Assembly: GCA_963849105.1 (NCBI GenBank)
Contig: CAWKGD010000006.1
Span: forward strand, 496,001 to 560,000
Direction of reading: 5' to 3'
DNA length: 64,000 nucleotides
Source of the DNA: CAVRXQ01 sp963849105
Lineage (GTDB): Bacteria > Actinomycetota > Acidimicrobiia > Acidimicrobiales > Bog-793
Part shown: piece by piece, positions 1-11,473 of the stretch
How the letters are laid out: each line of letters begins with the position of its first letter
Numbering within the stretch: the stretch's first letter is position 1
The notes under the pieces: model-generated
Databases searched by the model: none
What the model saw: only the letters and a program-made list of their open reading frames with translations
Told to the model about the DNA's origin: nothing
Made by a program: the position numbers and the translations under genes

Positions 1-206
1 AGGTCGGACGCGGAGACGGGCAGCCCGAATGTGTCCGGCGCGCTCATCAGAAGAGCACGATACGCCATGAAATCCAGGGCTCGGCGCTGCGGGCGAGCAG
101 GTCAACGCGCACCGTGACCGTGTATTGGCGCGATCGCCCTACGCCGGTTGGAGGGGGTCGACCGATAAACTCCCGAGCACGTAGCAGCGGCACAAGGGAG
201 CGAAGT

Positions 207-2696
<2,490 letters not shown>

Positions 2697-2745
2697 TCCA
2701 ACTGATCCGTCCCGCGACGGCGGCGGCGTTGCGAGGAGGTGGCTG

Positions 2746-3162
2746 GTGAGCGGTCGGAACGATTACAACGCGCCCGTCATCGAGGAATTCCGGACGAATC
2801 ACGGCATCGTCGGTGGTGATTTCGAGGGCAAGCCGCTGCTGCTTCTTCATCACAAAGGAGCGCGGTCCGGCATCGAGCGCGTGAACCCGCTCATGTACCA
2901 AAGGCTCGACCACGGCTACGCGATCTTCGCCTCGAAAGGCGGCGCGCCGACGAACCCGGGTTGGTTCTACAACCTGCGGGCGAACCCATCGGTGCGCGTC
3001 GAGATCGGCGACGCGACGTACCCGGTCGTCGCGCGGGTCGCGGATTCCGAAGAGCGGGCAAAGCTCTGGGAGAAGCAAAAGCGCGACTATCCCCAGTTCG
3101 CCGACTACGAGCAGAAGACGACGCGCACGATTCCCGTCCTCGTGTTGGAGCCTGCTTCGTAA
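2746..3162 (+). CDS. Deazaflavin (F420)-dependent nitroreductase-family protein
   Basis: A 138-aa protein of the DDN/DUF385 family, which binds deazaflavin F420 or related flavins in actinobacteria. The family signature is visible as LLLLHHKGARSG followed by NPLMY, then SKGGAPTNPGWFYNLRANP and a C-terminal barrel strand ending TRTIPVLVLEP. The GTG start at 2746 has a strong GAGGAGGT site just upstream. It follows clpC closely and may be co-transcribed with it. The substrate cannot be told from sequence; family members reduce nitroimidazoles, quinones or biliverdin-like compounds. Confidence 0.88.
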   Translation: MSGRNDYNAPVIEEFRTNHGIVGGDFEGKPLLLLHHKGARSGIERVNPLMYQRLDHGYAIFASKGGAPTNPGWFYNLRANPSVRVEIGDATYPVVARVADSEERAKLWEKQKRDYPQFADYEQKTTRTIPVLVLEPAS

Positions 3163-3191
3163 CTCCTCACTGCTCGAAGGAGCGGTCTCGC

Positions 3192-3227
3192 CCCGAGTAC
3201 CCCTCGGGCCTGGTCGCGGGCCTTTTT
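3192..3227 (+). terminator. Probable intrinsic terminator after the nitroreductase-family gene
   Basis: A CCCGAG/CTCGGG inverted repeat (3192-3197 with 3203-3208) overlaps a second GGCC/GGCC stem (3207-3210 with 3219-3222) that is followed directly by five T residues (3223-3227). It lies 30 bases after the upstream stop and before carD. The stems are short and compete, so the exact fold is uncertain. Confidence 0.45.
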
Positions 3228-3338
3228 CCGGTAGAATCGGTGACTTCTTCGTCGCGATCTGGCGGGCGGTCGCGGCGCAAGCCGGTGTCTGCGTGCCGGG
3301 TGTGGCGACCGTCAATCTGCAGGTGTGAGGAGTCGCGA

Positions 3339-3815
3339 GTGTTCGACGTCGGCGACAAGGTCGTTTACCCGCACCACGGGGCTGCCGTGGTCGAAAAGCG
3401 TGAGATGCGCGAGGCGTTCGGTGAGAAACGGGAGTACCTCGTTCTCCGCCTCGCCTACGGCGATCTCACCTTGATGGTTCCGACGGACAACACCGAAGAA
3501 GTCGGGCTGCGCGAGGTCATCAACGACGAGGAAGTCGAAGAGGTATTCGCGGTTTTGCGCAAGAAGGAAGCGCGCATGCCGACGAACTGGTCCCGGCGCT
3601 ACAAGAACCACGTCGAGAAGCTGAAGTCCGGCGACATCTACCAGGTCGCCGAGGTCGTGCGGAATCTCTCGATTCGTGACAAGGACAAGGGTCTGTCCGC
3701 GGGCGAGAAGCGGATGCTCAATCGCGCCCGCCAGATCCTCGTCTCGGAGCTCACCTTCGCGATCGGCGTCAGCGAGGAAGAGGCCGAAGAGCGGCTGAAC
3801 GCCGCGTTGCCGTAG
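3339..3815 (+). CDS. carD: CarD-family RNA polymerase-binding transcription regulator
   Basis: CarD binds the RNA polymerase beta subunit and stabilises open promoter complexes, notably at rRNA promoters. The product begins VFDVGDKVVYPHHGAAVVEK, the start of the RID/Tudor domain. It continues with EYLVLRLAYGDLTLMVP, PTNWSRRYK and GLSAGEKRMLNRARQILV, the DNA-binding helical domain. The GTG at 3339 has a GTGAGGAG site seven bases upstream and gives 158 aa, the family norm; an open frame extending back to 2961 is not coding. A TAGAAT -10-like hexamer lies at 3232-3237. It heads a run with ispD, ispF and rlmB. Confidence 0.96.
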   Translation: MFDVGDKVVYPHHGAAVVEKREMREAFGEKREYLVLRLAYGDLTLMVPTDNTEEVGLREVINDEEVEEVFAVLRKKEARMPTNWSRRYKNHVEKLKSGDIYQVAEVVRNLSIRDKDKGLSAGEKRMLNRARQILVSELTFAIGVSEEEAEERLNAALP

Positions 3816-3832
3816 TCGCGCGGCGCACCGGC

Positions 3833-4504
3833 GTGGACGGCGGCGTCTGGGCGATCGTCGTCGCCGCAGGCGAGGGAAGGCGCTTTGGCGGCCCGAAGCA
3901 GTTCGAGCGCATCGCTGGACGCACCGTCGTCGAGTGGTCGGTCGACGCGGCGCGTTCGTCCGTCGACGACGTCGTGCTGGTTGTACCTGGCTCCAAAGTG
4001 AAAGAAGCCTCCTTACACGCAGGTTGTCTGTTCGTAACCGAAGGCGGCGCGACCCGCGCGGAGTCCGTGCGATCCGGGCTCGCGATGGTTCCACCAGAAG
4101 CCGAAGTGATCGTCGTACACGACGCCGCGCGACCACTCGCCAGTCCGGCGCTCTTTGCGTCCGTGATCGATGCGGTGCGATCGGGAGCCGACGGCGCGAT
4201 CCCGGGGATTGCTGTGTCGGACACTTTGAAGCGCGTCCACGGCGGACGAGTCGTGGCGACGCTCGAGCGCGAAAACCTGTTCTGTGTGCAGACGCCCCAA
4301 GCTTTCAAGGCGGACATGTTGCGACGCGCCCACGGTGGCGCCGAGGATGCGACCGACGACGCGGCGCTCGTCGAGGCGATCGGTGGGGAAGTCCTCGTCG
4401 TTCCGGGCGAGGTGCGGAACAGGAAAATCACCGATCAGGACGACGTCGCTCTGTTCGAGCGGCACCTCGCCGAGGTCCGCACCGAAGCGACGCACTCAAC
4501 ATGA
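3833..4504 (+). CDS. ispD: 2-C-methyl-D-erythritol 4-phosphate cytidylyltransferase (IspD)
   Basis: Third step of the MEP isoprenoid pathway: CTP plus MEP gives CDP-ME. The 223-aa product has the nucleotide-binding loop AIVVAAGEGRRFGGPKQF near the N-terminus, VIVVHDAARPLASP near the middle, SDTLKRV, and QTPQAFKADML with a C-terminal TDDAALVE motif. All are family hallmarks. The GTG start at 3833 lies 17 bases after carD. Its stop overlaps the ispF start as ATGA, so the two are translationally coupled, a common pairing. Confidence 0.95.
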   Translation: MDGGVWAIVVAAGEGRRFGGPKQFERIAGRTVVEWSVDAARSSVDDVVLVVPGSKVKEASLHAGCLFVTEGGATRAESVRSGLAMVPPEAEVIVVHDAARPLASPALFASVIDAVRSGADGAIPGIAVSDTLKRVHGGRVVATLERENLFCVQTPQAFKADMLRRAHGGAEDATDDAALVEAIGGEVLVVPGEVRNRKITDQDDVALFERHLAEVRTEATHST

Positions 4505-4980
4505 ACGAAGTGCGCGTCGGTTTCGGGATCGACCTCCATCCCCTGGCGAAGGAGGGCGACGACCGACCGCTCGTGCTCGGCGGCGTGCGCTTCGAGGGTG
4601 AACGCGGCCTCGTCGGCCATTCGGACGCCGATGCAGTCGCCCACGCGCTCTGTGACGCGATGTTCGGTGCGGCTGGGATGGGCGATATCGGAGAGCACTA
4701 TCCCGATACCGACGCGCGCTTCGCTGGTGTTGAAAGCCTCGAGCTACTGAAGGAGACGGCTGCTCGCCTTGCGGTCGAGGGATGGCACCTCCTGAACGCC
4801 GATTGCTCGCTGGTCGCAGAGCGGCCACGGGTGTCCGACGTGCGAGCCGAGATGATCAAAAGGCTGTCCGAGTGCGCCGGGGGACCAGTGCACGTGAAGG
4901 GGACCCGACCCGAGCGCCTCGGTGCGCTCGGACGTCTCGAAGGAATCGCGTGCCTCGCGGTCGCCCTGATCGAGCGGTAG
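4501..4980 (+). CDS. ispF: 2-C-methyl-D-erythritol 2,4-cyclodiphosphate synthase (IspF)
   Basis: Fifth step of the MEP pathway, cyclising CDP-ME-2-phosphate with release of CMP. The 159-aa product shows the metal-binding GFGIDLHPL and GHSDADAVAHALCDA motifs, then GDIGEHYPDTD and a C-terminal VKGTRPERLGALGR. It starts at ATG 4501, overlapping the ispD stop by four bases. The rlmB start lies inside its 3' end. Confidence 0.96.
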   Translation: MNEVRVGFGIDLHPLAKEGDDRPLVLGGVRFEGERGLVGHSDADAVAHALCDAMFGAAGMGDIGEHYPDTDARFAGVESLELLKETAARLAVEGWHLLNADCSLVAERPRVSDVRAEMIKRLSECAGGPVHVKGTRPERLGALGRLEGIACLAVALIER

Positions 4981-5783
4981 CGAGGCAACAGGGACCGAGG
5001 CACGAACGCGCGAGGCGCGAACCGCTCGGCGGCGACCGTGTCGAAGGGCTCCACGCGGTGCGCGAGCTGCTCGCCGTTGGGCGTCGCAAGGTCTATGAGG
5101 TTGTCGTCTCCGACGAAGCGAGGTCGTCGGAGATTGACGAAATCGTCGCGCTCGCTCGAGCAAAGGCGGTTCCGGTGCGCGAGGTTCCACGCGCCCTCTT
5201 CGGGTCGCTCACTTCGTCGGCCGTACCTCAAGGCATCACAGCACGCGCGGAGCGGATCGTGCCGGTCGGTCTCGACGAGCTGCTCGCGGGAAAGGCCGCC
5301 TTCCTCGTCGTCCTCGACGAGGTGACCGATCCGCACAACCTTGGCGCGATCCTCCGCAGCGCGCTCGGTGCTGGAGCGACGGGTGTCGTGATCAGTCGGC
5401 GGCGGAGCGCGCCGTTCACGGCAACTGCGCTGAAGTCGGCGGCAGGTGCCGCCGAGCACCTCCCCATCTCCGTCGTCGCCTCGATCGCGCAGGCTGTCGG
5501 TGAGCTTTCGCGTCGCGGAGTGTGGACCGTCGGCCTCGATCCACAAGCGGAGGAGAGCATCTGGGATCTCGAAATCGCAGATCGGCCGATCGCTCTCGTT
5601 GCTGGCGCCGAGGGCCGTGGCTTGGCTCCACTCGCCCGGAGCCGATGCGACCTGCTCTGCCGAATCCCCCTCTACGGCCCCGTCGAGTCGCTGAACGTCT
5701 CGGTCGCGGTGGCGGTCGCCGCGTTCTCGGTTGCCGCCCGCCGTGGCGAACTCGAGCGCAACGCCGACCCGCCGGTCAAATGA
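4950..5783 (+). CDS. rlmB: SpoU-family 23S rRNA 2'-O-ribose methyltransferase (RlmB/TrmH type)
   Basis: AdoMet-dependent RNA 2'-O-methyltransferase of the SPOUT class. The three family motifs are in order: EVTDPHNLGAILRSA, LVAGAEGRGL and IPLYGPVESLNVSVAVAV. A substrate-binding domain precedes them, opening with GDRVEGLHAVRELL. The frame stays open far into ispF; the best start is GTG 4950, with an AAGGAA site four bases upstream, giving 277 aa and a 31-base overlap with ispF. RlmB modifies G2251 of 23S rRNA; other SpoU members act on tRNA, so the exact target is inferred. Confidence 0.88.
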   Translation: MPRGRPDRAVARQQGPRHERARREPLGGDRVEGLHAVRELLAVGRRKVYEVVVSDEARSSEIDEIVALARAKAVPVREVPRALFGSLTSSAVPQGITARAERIVPVGLDELLAGKAAFLVVLDEVTDPHNLGAILRSALGAGATGVVISRRRSAPFTATALKSAAGAAEHLPISVVASIAQAVGELSRRGVWTVGLDPQAEESIWDLEIADRPIALVAGAEGRGLAPLARSRCDLLCRIPLYGPVESLNVSVAVAVAAFSVAARRGELERNADPPVK

Positions 5784-5804
5784 CGGCGTCGGCGGGGCGC
5801 GACC

Positions 5805-6449
5805 TCAGTCGGGCCGAAGTCCGTCGCAGATCACGCGGGCCATGCGCGTGCGTGTGCCGTGTTCGGGTGCGTGGTTCATCACCGCCGAGCAGGTGCCGCT
5901 GACCAGATAGAGCACCTCGTCGACCTCGACGTCGGACCGCACGGCACCTTCGGACTTCGCGCGCTCGACGAGCGGCGCGACCGTCGCCCGCCACATCTGC
6001 TCGACCTCGGGACTCTGCTTCGATTTCGCCCCGGAACGTTCGAGGGCTTCGGCGAGATCGCGTTTCGATGACACCGTCTCGAGAACGCGGCAGACGAACT
6101 CGTACAGCGCCGCGCCGGCGTCCTCCGCCTTCTCGAGCCGGCGGGCAAACGCGCGTATCTCGGCCAACTCGTTCTCGACGATTGCGACGAAGAGCGACTC
6201 TTTCGTCGGGAACTGCCGGTAGATCGTCGCCACCCCGACGCCGGCGCGCTTCGCGATCGCCTCCATCGAGACGTCGATGCCCTCGGAGGCGAACGCCTTG
6301 GTTGCGGCGGCGATCACACGTTCGCGGTTGCGGGCGGCGTCGGCGCGCAACTTGTGGCTCGCGGCGGAATCGTCCTCCGCTTCGGGCGGCGGGAATGGCT
6401 CGAGGTGCGTCGGCGTTGGGGAGCCGTGAGGGTTCGGCGCGGCGCTCAT
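5805..6449 (-). CDS. TetR-family transcriptional repressor
   Basis: A 214-aa regulator with an N-terminal helix-turn-helix: NRERVIAAATKAFASEG, then MEAIAKRAGVGVATIYRQFP and TKESLFVAIV. The C-terminal half is the ligand-binding region and is not informative about the ligand. ATG 6449 is preferred over an upstream start at 6464 because a GGGGAGG site lies just ahead of it. It is divergent from a DHA2 drug exporter, and the shared intergenic region carries two identical-format palindromes, so it very probably represses the exporter and itself. Confidence 0.92.
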   Translation of the reverse strand: MSAAPNPHGSPTPTHLEPFPPPEAEDDSAASHKLRADAARNRERVIAAATKAFASEGIDVSMEAIAKRAGVGVATIYRQFPTKESLFVAIVENELAEIRAFARRLEKAEDAGAALYEFVCRVLETVSSKRDLAEALERSGAKSKQSPEVEQMWRATVAPLVERAKSEGAVRSDVEVDEVLYLVSGTCSAVMNHAPEHGTRTRMARVICDGLRPD

Positions 6450-6470
6450 GACGCCTCCCCACACCGAGGG

Positions 6471-6521
6471 TTGACAAACGGAATAACCATTCCGTATAGT
6501 CTAAGCGGAAGCACGGTTCCG
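6471..6521 (+). promoter_or_regulatory. Promoter of the DHA2 exporter with two TetR-type operators
   Basis: A -35 TTGACA (6471-6476) and a -10 TATAGT (6495-6500) are separated by 18 bases. A palindrome of the form CGGAA-N6-TTCCG fills the spacer at 6479-6494, and a second copy of the same form lies at 6506-6521, just downstream of the -10 box. Their starts are 27 bases apart. A repressor bound at the first site would block RNA polymerase directly. The divergent tetR start at 6449 lies close enough to be autoregulated. Confidence 0.85.
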
Positions 6522-6554
6522 ATTATAGGCCTACTGCCCCTCCGGAGGTGACCG

Positions 6555-8036
6555 ATGAGCTCCACGACGCCGTCCGCCCTGGTCGAACCAGCCTCGGCAG
6601 CGCCGGATGCCCTCGACCCACGCCGATTCCGCGCCTTGGCGGTGATCGCCGTCGCGCAGCTGATGATCGTCCTCGACGCGACGGTCGTCACGATCGCGCT
6701 GCCCTCCGCCCAGCGGGCGTTGCACATCTCGATCGCCAACCGCCAGTGGGTCCTCACCGCCTACGCCCTGGCCTTCGGCGGGCTCTTGCTGCTCGGCGGG
6801 AGGATCGCCGACTACCTGGGGCGCAAGCGGGTCTTCGTCGTCAGCCTGCTCGGCTTTGCCGCCTCCTCTGCGCTCGGTGGACTCGCTGTCAATCAGGCGA
6901 TGCTTTTCGGCGCCCGCGCCCTTCAGGGAGCCTTCGCCGCCGTCATGGCGCCCGCCGCGCTCTCGATCATGACGGTCACCTTCACCGAACCCCGCGAGCG
7001 CGCTCGCGCGTTCGGCGTCTACGGCGGCATCTCCGGCGGCGGTGCCGCGATCGGCCTCATCTTGGGCGGGCTGCTCACCGAGTACGCGAGTTGGCGGTGG
7101 ACGCTGCTCATCAACGCCCCGATCGCAATCGTCACCGCATTCGCCGCTCTGCGCGAGGTCGGCGAGAGCAGGGCGGAAGGTGAGAGCCACTACGACCTTC
7201 GGGGCGCGGCAACAGTTACCGGTGGCCTGCTCGCCCTCGTCTATGGCTTTACCCGTGCCCAGACCGACGGCTGGGGCGCGTCGGTCACCGTCGGTCTGCT
7301 TGTTGCGGCGGCCGTCCTGCTCGCTACCTTCGTCGTCATCGAACTGCGCGCCGATGCGCCTTTGCTGCCGATGCGGGTGATCCTCGATCGCAACCGGGGC
7401 GGGGCGTACCTCTCGTCGCTGCTGCTCGGCATCGGGCTATTCGGCGTCTTCCTGTTCCTCACCTACTACTTCCAGGGGACGCTGCACTACTCGGCGTTGA
7501 AGACCGGGTTCGCCTTCTTGCCCTTTGCCGCCGGCATCGCCGTCGCGGCAGGACTGGCGAGTCAGCTGCTCCCGCGCGTCGGACCGCGGGTGCTGATGGG
7601 TGTCGGTCTCGCGATGGGTGTGCTGGGGCTCGTCTGGTTCACCCGGATCGGCGTGCAACCCGACTACGGGCTCCACGTGCTGCCGGCGGAGATCGTCGTC
7701 AGTTTCGGACTCGGCCTCGCCTTCGTCCCGATGAGCAGCACCGCGTTGATCGGCGTCGCCCCCCACGACGCCGGCGTCGCCAGCGCGCTCGTCAACACGA
7801 CCCAACAGATCGGCGGAGCACTCGGCACGGCGTTGTTGAACACGATTGCCGCATCGGCGACAGCGAGCTACATCGCCGTCCACGGTGTGGCCGCCGCCAG
7901 GGCGGGCGCCGTGCACGGCTACACGACGGGGTTCACCTACTCGGCGGTCATCCTCGCCTGCTCGGTCGCCGCGGCGGTATTGCTCATTCGGGCCAGCCGC
8001 CGTGACCTTCCCACCGAGGGAGCGGTCTTCAGCTGA
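6555..8036 (+). CDS. MFS multidrug exporter, DHA2 family (EmrB/QacA type)
   Basis: A 493-aa membrane transporter, probably with 14 transmembrane segments, exporting drugs or other small molecules by proton antiport. Seen in the sequence are the first-helix motif LDATVVTIALPSAQ, motif A GGRIADYLGRKRVF, and a motif C-like segment GAAIGLILGGLLTEYASWRW. ATG 6555 is preceded by GGAGGTGA. It is divergent from the TetR gene and lies under the double operator. The substrate is unknown. Confidence 0.93.
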   Translation: MSSTTPSALVEPASAAPDALDPRRFRALAVIAVAQLMIVLDATVVTIALPSAQRALHISIANRQWVLTAYALAFGGLLLLGGRIADYLGRKRVFVVSLLGFAASSALGGLAVNQAMLFGARALQGAFAAVMAPAALSIMTVTFTEPRERARAFGVYGGISGGGAAIGLILGGLLTEYASWRWTLLINAPIAIVTAFAALREVGESRAEGESHYDLRGAATVTGGLLALVYGFTRAQTDGWGASVTVGLLVAAAVLLATFVVIELRADAPLLPMRVILDRNRGGAYLSSLLLGIGLFGVFLFLTYYFQGTLHYSALKTGFAFLPFAAGIAVAAGLASQLLPRVGPRVLMGVGLAMGVLGLVWFTRIGVQPDYGLHVLPAEIVVSFGLGLAFVPMSSTALIGVAPHDAGVASALVNTTQQIGGALGTALLNTIAASATASYIAVHGVAAARAGAVHGYTTGFTYSAVILACSVAAAVLLIRASRRDLPTEGAVFS

Positions 8037-8061
8037 TGACGCCGCGCATTTGGCGGCGTCA
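8037..8061. terminator. Hairpin between converging exporter and citrate synthase genes
   Basis: A perfect nine-base stem (8037-8045 with 8053-8061, arms TGACGCCGC and GCGGCGTCA) with a seven-base loop starts directly after the exporter stop codon. No T run follows on either strand, so it may act as a bidirectional or Rho-assisted terminator or an RNA-stabilising hairpin. Confidence 0.6.
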
Positions 8062-8072
8062 CGGCTGACGAG

Positions 8073-9344
<1,272 letters not shown>

Positions 9345-9412
9345 AACGTGCTCCTTCGCCGTTGACGCTCCCCTTGCGTGCCAGCCTACGACCGGCCCTT
9401 GAAGGTGGAACA

Positions 9413-9431
9413 GTCGAGCCGATCCCTCGAC
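9413..9431 (-). terminator. Short hairpin after the second exporter gene
   Basis: A six-base perfect inverted repeat GTCGAG/CTCGAC with a seven-base loop begins two bases after the stop codon of the gene at 9434-11194, reading on the minus strand. It has no U tract, so it is a weak terminator candidate. Confidence 0.35.
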
Positions 9432-9433
9432 GC

Positions 9434-11194
9434 TCAGGCGCCGACCTCGACCGGGGCGACATCGGGGCTCATCACGTCTTTCTGAGCCGGACTCGGCGCG
9501 CGCTTGGCATCGTCGGTAAAGACGTAGCGGCCGCCACGCAGCCACGACGCCCACGCGGCGACGAGGCACGCGATCGCCGAGAACGTGAACGCCTCACGCA
9601 GGCCGCTCCTGAACGGCGCGGCGATCAATGACGGGAAGAACGATCGCGACGTGAGGACGTGGGCGTTCGGCAGGTGCGCGATCGTGCTTGCCCGTAGCAG
9701 GTGGGTGAGCGGGTTGACGCCGAGGAACGCCGCGAACAGCACCGACACCGGTGGGAGATGGGCGAGTCGCGCCGCCTGGGAGTGGGAGAGGCCGGCTGAG
9801 ACCAATCCGTGGCTGAGTGAAGCAGGCAGGCTTGCGGCGAGACCGACGATGAGCAGCGTGAAGAAGATCCCGATCGAAAGCACCTGCGCGGCGTTCTGGA
9901 AGGTGGAGTTCATGCCACCTCCCGCTCCGCGGTGCTGTGGCGGCAGGCTGTTCATCACCCCGGCGCGGTTCGGCGACGCGAAGGTCCCCATCGCGATGCC
10001 GTTCATGAACAACAGCGCGGCGAACGCCCCGTAGGAGAAGTTCACCGGAAGGAACATCAACAAGACATAGGTCAGAGCCGAGAGGAGCATGCCTCCGGTC
10101 GCGAACGGCCGGGAACCGAAGCGGTCCGAGAGCGCGCCGGACAGTGGCCCGGAAAGGAGGAACCCTCCGGTCAGGGGCAGCATGTAGATACCAGCCCACA
10201 GCGGCGTCTGTGAGAACGAGTAGCCGTGCTCGGGCAGCCAGATTCCCTGTAGCCAGATGATCAAGATGAACATCAGCCCACCGCGGGCGATCCCGGCGAG
10301 CAGCGTCGAGAACGTCCCAGCCGTGAAGGCGCGGATGCGGAAAAGCGCCAGTCGGAACATCGGCTGATCGACGACGTTTTCGATCACGACGAACGCCGCC
10401 AGGAAGGCGATACCGGCGGAGAGCTCGGTGAGCACTGGAACGCTCGTCCAGCCGGTCGTCGAGCGTCCGGACGGCTCGATGCCGTAGGTGATGCCGACCA
10501 TCAACAAGACGAGCCCCACGGCGAAGGTGAGGTTGCCGACCCAGTCGATCGGCGCCCGCCGCCGCACGCCGCGCTCTTCGAGCTTCAAATAGGCCAACAC
10601 CGTTCCGAGGATTCCGAAGGGCACGGAGATGAAAAAGATCAGCCGCCAGTCGATCGGGGCGAGCAGCCCGCCGAGCACGAGGCCGATGAAGATCCCGGAG
10701 ATGCCGGCGATGTTCTGGATCCCGAGCGCGAGGCCGCGCTGATGCTCGGGGAAGGCGTCGGTGAGGATCGCCGGCGACTGCGCGAGGAGCAGCGCCGAGC
10801 CGACACCCTGGAAGACCCGCATCACGACGAGCCACAGCGCTCCGGCGCTACCCGACATCCAATCGATCGCGAGGAAAAGCGAGAACGTCGTGTAGACGAC
10901 GAAGCCGAGGTTGTACAGCTTCACGCGCCCGAAAAGGTCTCCGAGGCGCCCGAAGTTCACGACGAGGACGCTCGTCACGATGAGGAATCCGAGGATCATC
11001 CAGAGCAGATACGAGGTGTTTCCCGGGTCGAGCGGGTCGAGGTGGATGCCGCGGAAGATGTCCGGCATCGCGATCAGCACAATCGAGCCGTCGAGGGTCG
11101 CCATCAGAGTGCCGAGAGTGCAGTTGAAAAGGGCGACCCACTTGTAGTTGTCCTTCGACGTGTGGCGAACGGCGGAGTTTTCGACGAGGGCCAC
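9434..11194 (-). CDS. MFS transporter, DHA2 family
   Basis: A 586-aa transporter with about 14 membrane segments. The first helix has TLDGSIVLIAMPDI, motif A reads GRLGDLFGRVKLYNLG, and motif C-like FIGLVLGGLLAPIDW follows helix 5. A long loop between the last two helices (about residues 470-540) and a polar tail account for the extra length compared with the 493-aa exporter at 6555. The start is GTG 11194, with no good ribosome site; the 5' flank is AT-rich and contains TTAG/CTAA repeats. No regulator gene is adjacent, and the substrate is unknown. Confidence 0.9.
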   Translation of the reverse strand: MALVENSAVRHTSKDNYKWVALFNCTLGTLMATLDGSIVLIAMPDIFRGIHLDPLDPGNTSYLLWMILGFLIVTSVLVVNFGRLGDLFGRVKLYNLGFVVYTTFSLFLAIDWMSGSAGALWLVVMRVFQGVGSALLLAQSPAILTDAFPEHQRGLALGIQNIAGISGIFIGLVLGGLLAPIDWRLIFFISVPFGILGTVLAYLKLEERGVRRRAPIDWVGNLTFAVGLVLLMVGITYGIEPSGRSTTGWTSVPVLTELSAGIAFLAAFVVIENVVDQPMFRLALFRIRAFTAGTFSTLLAGIARGGLMFILIIWLQGIWLPEHGYSFSQTPLWAGIYMLPLTGGFLLSGPLSGALSDRFGSRPFATGGMLLSALTYVLLMFLPVNFSYGAFAALLFMNGIAMGTFASPNRAGVMNSLPPQHRGAGGGMNSTFQNAAQVLSIGIFFTLLIVGLAASLPASLSHGLVSAGLSHSQAARLAHLPPVSVLFAAFLGVNPLTHLLRASTIAHLPNAHVLTSRSFFPSLIAAPFRSGLREAFTFSAIACLVAAWASWLRGGRYVFTDDAKRAPSPAQKDVMSPDVAPVEVGA

Positions 11195-11212
11195 GAAGAG
11201 AGCTTATCGGTT

Positions 11213-11229
11213 CTAATTAGTTTTGCTAA
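11213..11229. promoter_or_regulatory. TTAG/CTAA repeat cluster upstream of the second exporter
   Basis: Three half-sites, CTAA (11213-11216), TTAG (11217-11220) and CTAA (11226-11229), form a CTAATTAG palindrome and an overlapping TTAG-N5-CTAA palindrome 20 to 35 bases before the GTG start at 11194. This is one of the few AT-rich patches in the area and looks like a MarR-type operator over the promoter. The regulator is not identified. Confidence 0.45.
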
Positions 11230-11250
11230 CTGTCGTCGCGACCCCGCGGA

Positions 11251-11445
11251 TCAGCCGCCGGGCGGGTCCTCCCCGAGTCGATCGACCTTCCAACCGGCCG
11301 ACGACGTGCGCCGCGGCTCGAAAAAGACGCATCCCTCCGGACAGTCAAAGGGCATCTGGAGGTTCGCGCCGAGGCGGCACCGCTCGATCCGCTCTTTGGA
11401 ACGAACGGTTTGCATGATGTAGTGACGGCAGTCGTCGCGAACCAT
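11251..11445 (-). CDS. Small four-cysteine protein of unknown function
   Basis: A 64-aa protein starting MVRDDCRHYIMQT, with cysteines at residues 6, 23, 35 and 39 in the context RCRLGAN and FDCPEGCVFFEPR. The four Cys and a nearby His 8 suggest a bound metal or a small iron-sulfur cluster; this is inference. I believe similar short proteins with the CPEGC-FFEPR block occur widely in actinobacteria, but no function is known to me. The ATG at 11445 has GAAGG about nine bases upstream. It lies 28 bases downstream of the PAC2 gene on the same strand and is probably co-transcribed. Confidence 0.75.
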   Translation of the reverse strand: MVRDDCRHYIMQTVRSKERIERCRLGANLQMPFDCPEGCVFFEPRRTSSAGWKVDRLGEDPPGG

Positions 11446-11473
11446 GAGAACGTGCCTTCGTGTCGTGCTGCGA

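Noticed and set aside
1..47. Possible N-terminus of a divergent minus-strand gene (MSAPDTFGLPVSASD)
   Set aside because: Only 15 codons are visible, with no ribosome-binding site; cannot be separated from chance.
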